DNA from: a virus
Virus record (IMG/VR): IMGVR_UViG_3300028840_000114
Location: 1 to 36,286 of that record
DNA: 36,286 nt
Direction: 5' to 3' (one strand)
Part shown: one piece after another, positions 28,364 to 34,578 of the stretch
Layout of the letters: each line of letters begins with the position of its first letter
Numbering within the stretch: position 1 is the first letter of the stretch
Program-made: the position numbers and the translations under genes
Notes under the pieces: model-generated
Databases searched by the model: none
What the model saw: the letters and a program-made list of their open reading frames with translations, nothing else
What the model was told of the DNA's origin: nothing

Positions 28364-30122
28364 TTGGATCCTCCGTGCTGGTCATACCTTCAGCAGTTAG
28401 CTGATCTTCAGCAGTCTGAACAAGGGCTTGTGTCTCTTTCTGTTCTGCAATAGCCACATTAGGACGGAAGATATCAAAGCGATTAAGCCCAAACGTATCT
28501 TCAAGCAGCTTAGCAAGTTGCTTAGCAGAAGTGTGCGGAGCAATCATCTGTCCTACTGGAGAGTTAAACAGGCCAGTCAGATTCTGAACAAGCTGACTTC
28601 TAGCTGCGAAGTGACGAGCACCTACAGGACGAATCTTTCCGTTCGCTGTGAGGTCTTCCCTACTCACTTCTACAAACTTCTGAACACCGAAGTCAGAGTC
28701 GAGAGTACGTGCTACATCAGTGGCTACCATATTCCTCTTAGCCATTTCAAGCATCCTATTCAGGAGAGGCTCAAGGAACTCTGTCTCGAACTGAGTGATC
28801 TTATATTGGAAGATACGACTAGCTGCATTCTCTAACTGACTCACCTCGTAAGCTGTCTTCTCACCGGGAGTACGGAAGCCAAGAGCCTGCTTAGGAGCAC
28901 CTGCCATCTCTTCCATTTTTGCTTCTAGCATCGCAATCTGGTTCTCAGCGGTAATAACACCATTCAGATTACGACCCATTTCCTCGATCTCACCATCATC
29001 ACCGAGGTCAATTTCTTCTCCGGGGCCCCAGATAAACTCTTCTACGTTACCACGAATCTTAAGAGGCGGAAACACTGCCAGATCCATAGCATCAGATTTC
29101 AAGTTTTCAAGGTGGTCAATCCTGTACTGCATACCAACAAGATTGTCCAGTGGGCCCATGCCTACGAGGTTGTCTGGACGATTACGCCAGCCTACGTGGA
29201 CATAGTCTGTGTTAGGAATCCAACTCTTGCGTGGAGCATTGCGAGCTACGTGGAGCCTATCCACAATTGTAATTGAGCGATCAACCAGAAGCTCCCCAGT
29301 GCGGGTATCGTGGATGTCGCCCTCGAACTCAAGGATCTCGACATAAGGGCTATTGTAGTAATCACCGAGGCTGTTAAAGCCATCGACTACAAAGCCAAGT
29401 GACTTATCGATATCACTATACTCATAGCGAGAGAGAAGAGCACGAGTTTGTTCTACCTTCTCAATAATATCTGAGTAGTAGCCAAGCTCAGGCTTCTCTA
29501 AAATATCTTTCTTCAACTGGCCCAAAGTCCTCATCTTACGGACTATTTTGGGAGTCTTCTCAAAAGAAGAGGAAGTGTTCTCAAACACAATGTCAAGAGG
29601 ACTTACCCGAACAGCCTTGGGGCCGATGTAGCCGGGAATCAAATCACCAGTGATGGGATCAGTCTTCTGTTCATTAATGAACTCTACAGTAGCGAAAGCG
29701 TTCCCGTAATCAATATAGTCAGTAAGGCACTGACGAATGACACGTCGAAAACCTCCATCACGTAGCTTAGTTGACATATATGCTTCAATTGCTTCTGCCT
29801 TCTTCTTTAGATTATCATCAAGTGAAAACGCCTCCCATTTCAGCCAGTCGTCATTAGGGAACAGTGCCATTTCGTAGTTTGCTTGCAGGTTATCTCTAAT
29901 CTGCGTAAGCTTAGGGATCACCGTCTTGTTTCGCCAAGGAAGTGCTCCTGCTGTAGTCATCGAGGTATCTGTAGCAAAGAGATACTGACGAATTTCCAGT
30001 TTCTCATCTAGCCACGGCCTGCGATCCTGCTCATAGCGATTGTATTTATATGCGATACCTTGGGCGATGCTATCTGAAGCAGCCAACTGCTGTAGCTCTA
30101 GTACCTTATCATTACTTGACAT
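28350..30122 (-). CDS. Portal protein / head-tail connector (T7 gp8-like)
   Basis: A 590-residue portal subunit forming the twelve-fold ring through which DNA enters and leaves the head. Characteristic parts are RPWLDEKLEIRQYLFATDT, PWRNKTVIPKLTQIRDNL, LFPNDDWLKWEA, DYIDYGNAFATVEF and GRNLNGVITAENQIAMLEAKMEEM followed by GAPKQALGFRTPGEKTAYEVSQ. T7 gp8 has 536 residues. AGGAG precedes the start by 5 nt, 8 bp after the terminase stop. The C-terminus ends in an acidic, Thr/Ser-rich tail (TSTEDPNAQF). Confidence 0.93.
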   Translation of the reverse strand: MSSNDKVLELQQLAASDSIAQGIAYKYNRYEQDRRPWLDEKLEIRQYLFATDTSMTTAGALPWRNKTVIPKLTQIRDNLQANYEMALFPNDDWLKWEAFSLDDNLKKKAEAIEAYMSTKLRDGGFRRVIRQCLTDYIDYGNAFATVEFINEQKTDPITGDLIPGYIGPKAVRVSPLDIVFENTSSSFEKTPKIVRKMRTLGQLKKDILEKPELGYYSDIIEKVEQTRALLSRYEYSDIDKSLGFVVDGFNSLGDYYNSPYVEILEFEGDIHDTRTGELLVDRSITIVDRLHVARNAPRKSWIPNTDYVHVGWRNRPDNLVGMGPLDNLVGMQYRIDHLENLKSDAMDLAVFPPLKIRGNVEEFIWGPGEEIDLGDDGEIEEMGRNLNGVITAENQIAMLEAKMEEMAGAPKQALGFRTPGEKTAYEVSQLENAASRIFQYKITQFETEFLEPLLNRMLEMAKRNMVATDVARTLDSDFGVQKFVEVSREDLTANGKIRPVGARHFAARSQLVQNLTGLFNSPVGQMIAPHTSAKQLAKLLEDTFGLNRFDIFRPNVAIAEQKETQALVQTAEDQLTAEGMTSTEDPNAQF

Positions 30123-30130
30123 GCTTACTC

Positions 30131-31672
30131 CTAGTGAGCAACACCCAAACCACCGAATCGGCTATGGGCCTGAAGTTGAATTGCGTTACTATTTCTCTTT
30201 CGAGTCCTACGTGTAGGTGCTACAGCAACATCGATAGCTGCAGCGAGAACGTCTTTGATATCATCGTGAGGCGGGTTAGCCTGAACAATCTCCTCCTCAA
30301 GAGTATGACAAAGACCGCCTTTATAATGCCAGATCGTGCCGTTTTCATACCTTGGAAGAAGAATTGAATCTACACGCTCTTCTTTTGTACCTTCATGCTT
30401 CGTAGGTTTATATGAGTCGATAGACAGGGCTAGTCCGTTAGGACGGATATACTGAGTTTTAAGTTCCTCTACGATGGCAGCCTGTGCTGCAGTCGCCTCA
30501 GCCCTGATCTTACGAAAGTACCACTTATTGTGGAGCTTCATAATCGAGTCATAGTAATCTCGAATCTTATCTGTCTTAAATCGGTCAATCTCAAGAACAT
30601 ATACGTTGCTCTCTTGATCAATACCAATAACAATTACCGCTGTGTAGTCAGCTCGCTTACTCGTGGAGTATGCAAAGTCAACAGCAGCGTAGATAGCTAA
30701 GCGTTGATCCCTGTAGAACCAATGCCCTTCCTCGTACAGCACATGCTTACGATCAAAATACTGGAAGCTACCTCTGTCCACTCGATCCAAAGAGGGATCG
30801 TTTGGGTTATTGTAGTATTGAGCAAAAAATTGAGTTCTGTCAACGTACTTAGCTCTCTTTCGAGCAAGTTCTTTCTGATCAAATCCAAAGAATTTACCAT
30901 CTTTGCGACGCTCCCGAGGCCAGAGAAATACATTCTCTTCCTCTACAACACGTTCAAAGACCTCATAAACGCGCTCGTAGTCAATAATCTCGCCATCCTC
31001 GTTAAATACTTCTTCTTCAAGTTCTAAAAGAGTATCATAGAGATCTTTAGGGTGATAGCGAGTACCTACTACAGTCTCTTCAGCGCCCGTAGTTTCAATC
31101 GAGGCAAGCTGGGAGTACATAGAAGCTACCTTACCCCTACCTTCCTCTGTATAGGCATTACCGGGCACTACACAGTCATCTAGGAATACATCAGAGGCAT
31201 GGAAACCAGTGATATTCGTAGTAAGACCAGCAGCTTTAATAGAAGGATCACGAACACCTTCTGCTTTTCTCAGTGGATGGTCAACAGCAATCTCTGTCTT
31301 AGACCATGTCTCACGCTTGCCCTCATCTGGATGAATCATATCAGGCCAATACATCTTATAGGTCGGATTATCGATCATATTCTTAATCGCATATAACTGT
31401 TTCTCAGCTAGATCCGACGTAGCAGAGACGTAAAGAATAGTTTTAGTTGGATCTTTAGTGAGTTTCCAAGCCGCGTACACAGCAGCACAATGACTCTTCT
31501 GATGGTCTCGGGGTAACAGTAAGAGCTGGTTGTCTTTCTTACCCGGACGTGTAAACCAATGAAAGACTTCCTCGTGTACTTTCCCGTATACGCGGTTTGG
31601 GTTTACCAACTTTGCAAATGTTAGTAGATCTTTCTCGGCAGCTTCTCTGATTTTGTCAATCGCAGAAGACAT
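30131..31672 (-). CDS. terL: Terminase large subunit
   Basis: ATP-driven packaging motor with nuclease domain, 513 residues. Walker A is degenerate, LLLLPRDHQKSH (residues 51-61), keeping the Lys and Ser of the usual PRGHGKS-type loop but with Asp and Gln where Gly is common. YVSATSDLAEKQ follows. Walker B is DVFLDDCV (161-168). The nuclease starts with AIYAAVDFAYSTSKRADYTAV (Asp332, Asp342). GTRYHPKDLYDTLL (203-216) is a conserved link segment. The C-terminus carries RRTRKRNSNAIQ. AAGGAG lies 5 nt before the start. The small subunit precedes and the portal follows, the standard order. Confidence 0.95.
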   Translation of the reverse strand: MSSAIDKIREAAEKDLLTFAKLVNPNRVYGKVHEEVFHWFTRPGKKDNQLLLLPRDHQKSHCAAVYAAWKLTKDPTKTILYVSATSDLAEKQLYAIKNMIDNPTYKMYWPDMIHPDEGKRETWSKTEIAVDHPLRKAEGVRDPSIKAAGLTTNITGFHASDVFLDDCVVPGNAYTEEGRGKVASMYSQLASIETTGAEETVVGTRYHPKDLYDTLLELEEEVFNEDGEIIDYERVYEVFERVVEEENVFLWPRERRKDGKFFGFDQKELARKRAKYVDRTQFFAQYYNNPNDPSLDRVDRGSFQYFDRKHVLYEEGHWFYRDQRLAIYAAVDFAYSTSKRADYTAVIVIGIDQESNVYVLEIDRFKTDKIRDYYDSIMKLHNKWYFRKIRAEATAAQAAIVEELKTQYIRPNGLALSIDSYKPTKHEGTKEERVDSILLPRYENGTIWHYKGGLCHTLEEEIVQANPPHDDIKDVLAAAIDVAVAPTRRTRKRNSNAIQLQAHSRFGGLGVAH

Positions 31673-31681
31673 AGACTCTCC

Positions 31682-32239
31682 TTATTTAAGGCCGAGACGT
31701 GCCAGATCATTATCTACTGTCTTCAGCTTTATTACTTCAGTTTTAGCAGCCTTCTCAATATCTGCTTTCTTGGGGCGGCCTTTTTCAGCCTTGCCCTTAT
31801 ACTCTTTACTAGCAAGGAATTTAGCAGCATTGTAGGCTGTAGACCCTTCACCAGCAGCTTGCACACGTAGATGCTGAATCTCTTCAGCGTGTAGCTTAGC
31901 GTCAAGCTCTTCTTTCCACTCCTCAATCAGAGGGCCAGTTACCTTACCAGCCTCAAGCATCTGGAAATGTTTCCAACTTCCCAGCACTTCGAGAGCGAAC
32001 ATATAGCCAGTAGGGTCGTTAAACTCCATAAAGATCCTACGAGCTGAGATAAACTTATCGCCATTCTGATTTGTGTAGTCCCTCTCACGAGTAGTAAAAG
32101 GAGGTCTAATCCCTGAGCGATGGCGTGTAGTGTGACTCAGTTCATAGAATAGAGCTGCAGTCGAATAACCAGCATTAGGGTTGTCATCTCTTAGACTTGT
32201 AATAAAATCTCGAATTTCATGAACCTCTGTCAAGTCCAT
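31682..32239 (-). CDS. Putative terminase small subunit
   Basis: A 185-residue protein immediately before the large terminase. The N-terminal part (MDLTEVHEIRDFITSLRDDN, ALFYELSHTTRHRSGI) is helical; the middle contains FNDPTGYMFALEVLGSWKHF and a charged helix ending in WKEELDAKLHAEEIQHL. The C-terminus is basic, with KGKAEKGRPKKADIEKA, a likely DNA-contact segment seen in several phage terminase small subunits or DNA-maturase A-like proteins. It would recognise the packaging site and bring DNA to TerL. The call is from position and general features. AGGAGA lies 6 nt before the start. Confidence 0.7.
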   Translation of the reverse strand: MDLTEVHEIRDFITSLRDDNPNAGYSTAALFYELSHTTRHRSGIRPPFTTRERDYTNQNGDKFISARRIFMEFNDPTGYMFALEVLGSWKHFQMLEAGKVTGPLIEEWKEELDAKLHAEEIQHLRVQAAGEGSTAYNAAKFLASKEYKGKAEKGRPKKADIEKAAKTEVIKLKTVDNDLARLGLK

Positions 32240-32324
32240 ACCTATCTCCTGTAATGAGGAACCCCTCGGGGTGCGCCTACTACCGCGTAATGGGTAATTA
32301 TTCTTCTCGGCGTGAGGGGTGTTG
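32240..32324 (-). other. 85-bp gap between holin and terminase with alternative hairpins
   Basis: The largest gap in the right block. ACCCC (32261-32265) can pair with the adjacent GGGGT (32268-32272), while ACCCCTC (32261-32267) can also pair with GAGGGGT (32314-32320) over a loop of about 46 nt. There is no T-run after the short hairpin on the - strand, so it is not a clear terminator. I see no convincing promoter. It may be a processing or leader structure before the terminase genes. Confidence 0.4.
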
Positions 32325-32702
32325 TTACTTCTTAAAGAAATTAGTTACCCTAATACCGAATGATGCTAGGATTGCTGCCATAAGCGTATACTGATACCAC
32401 TCTGGCATTGTGCTTAGTACCTCAAAACCTGCTCGAACATGAGGAACCATGTCAGGAATAAAGACTAAGACAGCAGGGATAGACAGGATGACAGTCCAAT
32501 ACTCGTCTTTCCATGATCCCTTGCTGGCCTCAGCCTGAATCTTTTCCCAATCAGCAGTGTTCTGAGCTGCCTGTTGAATGACTTGAATCTCACCTTCAAC
32601 CTTGGCTTTCTTGATTGCAGCTTTATCTTTGAAGTGGCCTACGACTCCATCAACTCCCATCTTAGCAAGTTCGATGACACCACTGATTACTGGAATACTC
32701 AT
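32325..32702 (-). CDS. Holin (GTA/DUF3154-like family)
   Basis: A 125-residue membrane protein. The N-terminal part is soluble and helical (KAKVEGEIQVIQQAAQ, then TADWEKIQAEASKGSWKDEYWT). Two hydrophobic segments follow: VILSIPAVLVFIPDM and YTLMAAILASFGIRVTNFF. The pattern ADWE-IQAE-S-WKDE, then the segments and MPEWYQYTL, resembles the GTA/DUF3154 holin family. It would form holes in the inner membrane at the end of infection so that the endolysin reaches the wall. Its ATG overlaps the stop of a 15-codon basic micro-ORF (ATGA), and the M15 endolysin lies just upstream. Confidence 0.82.
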   Translation of the reverse strand: MSIPVISGVIELAKMGVDGVVGHFKDKAAIKKAKVEGEIQVIQQAAQNTADWEKIQAEASKGSWKDEYWTVILSIPAVLVFIPDMVPHVRAGFEVLSTMPEWYQYTLMAAILASFGIRVTNFFKK

Positions 32703-32746
32703 CGACCTCTACCCCTGCCTTTACCTTTTCCTTTCTTACAAGCCAT
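32699..32746 (-). CDS. Micro-ORF of 15 residues, Lys/Arg/Gly-rich, in the lysis cassette
   Basis: Between the endolysin stop and the holin start an ATG (32746-32744) with GGTGG about 6 nt upstream opens a frame reading MACKKGKGKGRGRGR and ending at TGA 32699-32701. Its stop overlaps the holin ATG by 4 nt (ATGA), and it begins 2 bp after the endolysin stop. The perfect fit and the one-sided composition suggest it is translated, perhaps only to couple holin synthesis to upstream translation. A free basic peptide could bind membrane or nucleic acid. Too short to judge by codon use. Confidence 0.45.
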   Translation of the reverse strand: MACKKGKGKGRGRGR

Positions 32747-32748
32747 AA

Positions 32749-33096
32749 TCACCACCTCGCCTTGTTATCCCTCACATCGACATGGCACCAGCCTTCGTAC
32801 AGGCCCGCACCACCTCTACCTTCGAGGATAATGTCAATGTATTCATATACTTCGGACGGGTTAATTCCCCGCACAACGATGTCAGCCGCTTTTCCCAGTT
32901 TGTGCTGTGACGTTGGCGAGCCTCCGATAGCTCTGTTGTGGGACTCACATCTACAGCCAGATGTAATACTGACTGGTGCGTTGAAGTAGGTTCTGATCTT
33001 AGTAAGTATGTCGAGAAGCTCAACGTCCACAGCATCAAAACCGCAACCACACTTACAAGCAAACTCTTCACGTTTGAAATAGTCATTGTCGATCAT
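32749..33096 (-). CDS. Endolysin, peptidase M15 (D-Ala carboxypeptidase-like)
   Basis: A cell-wall peptidase of the M15 family that cuts peptide cross-links. Visible are YFKREEFACKCGCGFDAVDVE at the N-terminus, ITSGCRCESHNRAIGG, SQHKLGKAADIVV (Zn-binding His and Asp), and GLYEGWCHVDVR (second Zn His). I choose the ATG at 33096, 115 residues, because it begins the conserved part and overlaps the upstream stop by 4 nt (ATGA); a longer frame with unrelated N-terminus also exists. There is no signal peptide, so release depends on the holin. It lies upstream of the micro-ORF and holin. Confidence 0.9.
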   Translation of the reverse strand: MIDNDYFKREEFACKCGCGFDAVDVELLDILTKIRTYFNAPVSITSGCRCESHNRAIGGSPTSQHKLGKAADIVVRGINPSEVYEYIDIILEGRGGAGLYEGWCHVDVRDNKARW

Positions 33097-33401
33097 CCTA
33101 CTTTCCAACCTTTCATGTAAGCAATGACAGCCCCGATAGCAATACCAACAGCTACTACCCATCGGACGGCTTTACCAAACCACCCCATCACTGTAAGAGC
33201 TCCCTTTCCAGCTTGGAAGATCTTAAGCAGTTCGTCTATTGAATCCTTTAAGGACTGATGCTCCGTGTGCAGTTGCTCTACGCTCGTGGTTAATCTTTTC
33301 ACGCAGTCATGTAGGTCGGTAATCTGCTCACGGTTATTAGCAATCTTAGAGTCTACTTCATGTTTACAAGCCTCCAATTTTTCATTGAATACTTTTTCCA
33401 T
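33093..33401 (-). CDS. Coiled-coil, C-terminally membrane-anchored protein in the lysis module (102 aa)
   Basis: From ATG 33401 the protein reads MEKVFNEKLEACKHEVDSK, then a long coiled coil (ITDLHDCVKRLTTSVEQL and LKDSIDELLKIFQ), then a C-terminal hydrophobic segment (VVAVGIAIGAVIAYM) and a basic end (KGWKVG). It has no N-terminal signal. The layout is that of a tail-anchored protein, as seen in several phage membrane proteins placed beside endolysins. It may be an antiholin, second holin or spanin-like factor; a classical inner-membrane spanin has its membrane segment at the N-terminus. The start shares one base with the stop of the upstream gene (TGATG). The end overlaps the endolysin start by 4 nt. 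Confidence 0.7.
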   Translation of the reverse strand: MEKVFNEKLEACKHEVDSKIANNREQITDLHDCVKRLTTSVEQLHTEHQSLKDSIDELLKIFQAGKGALTVMGWFGKAVRWVVAVGIAIGAVIAYMKGWKVG

Positions 33402-34084
33402 CACGTAGCCCCTTTCAATGCAATAGCTGCAGAGAAACCATCCTGTCCTGGGATCGGAACAGTCCACTTAGGATTGACCGAACCAGCCGAGACATTGTCT
33501 GCATAAGCAGCGCCCCATTGTAAAGCAGAAACACCTAACGATGTCAAGAAGATATCAGTGAACTGCGCATCAAATGTAGGTGGTGTAACCATATCTGTAC
33601 GCTCTACTTCAGTAGCGATATAAGAAATAACTGTTCTATTGTTAGCAGAAATAGTGAGGGCCGGAAACAGATCGTATGTTCTACCGGGACACTCACCACC
33701 ATTCTCATATCCATCAAAAGGATCTGCTGTATCAACACCACTAAAGGAACTTATAGCTGCTACAACATCACTTGTTGAGCCGGGGAATGAGAATGTATAA
33801 TTAGCTGGCTCTGAAGCAATTACTCTGTAAAATACATCTATTGTAACGTCGTTACCACAATCACTTTTCAATGCTGCAATTCGTGTCCAGCCTGAAGGTG
33901 GTGTAAAGTCAGAGTACACATAGCTTGATGCACAAAAAGCGATTAAGAAGTTTGCGCCAGTAATGTCAGGCCGAGCAACAGTAATTGGGCCACCTGTAGT
34001 CGTACCTGCGTATGTTGTATCCACATATGCAGGGAATGTTGGTACGGAGCGACCACTAGCTCCAATGATTCCATGTTTAAGCAA
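33401..34084 (-). CDS. Tail/fibre accessory protein with Ig-like beta-sandwich domain
   Basis: A beta-rich protein with the segments PPSGWTRIAALKSDCG, DVFYRVIASEPANYTFSFPG and ISSFSGVDTADPFD, typical of a small beta-sandwich found in phage tail and surface proteins. The start is uncertain. ATGs at 34126 and 34108 have poor ribosome sites; TTG at 34084 has GGAGG 8 nt upstream and overlaps the previous stop, giving 227 residues starting before LKHGIIGASGRS. I prefer TTG. It probably decorates the tail tip or binds carbohydrates. It follows another small fibre-type gene and precedes the lysis module. Confidence 0.7.
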   Translation of the reverse strand: MLKHGIIGASGRSVPTFPAYVDTTYAGTTTGGPITVARPDITGANFLIAFCASSYVYSDFTPPSGWTRIAALKSDCGNDVTIDVFYRVIASEPANYTFSFPGSTSDVVAAISSFSGVDTADPFDGYENGGECPGRTYDLFPALTISANNRTVISYIATEVERTDMVTPPTFDAQFTDIFLTSLGVSALQWGAAYADNVSAGSVNPKWTVPIPGQDGFSAAIALKGAT

Positions 34085-34553
34085 ACCCTTTCCCTCCAGT
34101 GAATCCATACCAAGTAGTTCCACCATCGGTCGTCATCAGGTTATAAATATCTATAGCATTAGCTGCACTCGATATCGATGGAGAGGCACCACCTGCCCAT
34201 TTAACTGACGCAGGCCAAGCAAATGTCCTACTACCAGTGGCATCCTGTTTTAAGATCAGCGTAATATTAAAGCTGTCTCCGCTTGCAGGTGAGGGTAGTG
34301 CAAGGGTGGTTACGTTCTCGGTCAGTGTCACTTCATTGACATTATAACCTACTGCTAATGTAAGTACTCCTGAAACAGAGCTAGGAGTTGCTACATCTTC
34401 GTAGTAACCCGCTAGAATAGTTGTGCCGCTCCCCGGCACACCCCACTCTAAACTATTACCAGTAGCGTCAACGCGTAGAAACTGGCCGATCTCGGGAGCA
34501 GCGTAGTCTGGTAGTTGCCAACCTTTGTCAGCTAGATTTCTTGAACGTCCCAT
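34077..34553 (-). CDS. Small tail fibre-type protein (158 aa)
   Basis: A 158-residue protein. The N-terminus, MGRSRNLADKGWQLPDYAA, then GQFLRVDATGNSLEW, is a typical attachment-type start of phage fibre or baseplate proteins. The C-terminal half is beta-rich and contains LPSPASGDSFNITLILKQD, FAWPASVKWAGG and MTTDGGTTWYGFTGGKGF, a pattern common at the ends of tail fibre proteins. It would add a distal domain to the tail or act as a separate receptor-contact subunit. AAGGAG lies 8 nt before the start. It follows the tailspike gene by 25 bp and overlaps the next gene by 8 nt under the TTG start. Confidence 0.72.
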   Translation of the reverse strand: MGRSRNLADKGWQLPDYAAPEIGQFLRVDATGNSLEWGVPGSGTTILAGYYEDVATPSSVSGVLTLAVGYNVNEVTLTENVTTLALPSPASGDSFNITLILKQDATGSRTFAWPASVKWAGGASPSISSAANAIDIYNLMTTDGGTTWYGFTGGKGFA

Positions 34554-34578
34554 TATTTGAACTCCTTAAGCTGCTTGA

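Noticed and set aside
32261-32272. Intrinsic terminator after the holin gene formed by ACCCC and GGGGT
   Set aside because: The stem is short, the loop would be only 2-4 nt, and no T-run follows on the transcribed strand.
32772-33086. A 104-residue - strand frame nested inside the endolysin gene with an N-terminal hydrophobic segment, reminiscent of an embedded spanin
   Set aside because: After the hydrophobic start the composition is typical of a shadow frame (Ser/Thr/Arg-rich), there is no lipobox or spanin-like coiled coil, and the endolysin frame explains the conservation.
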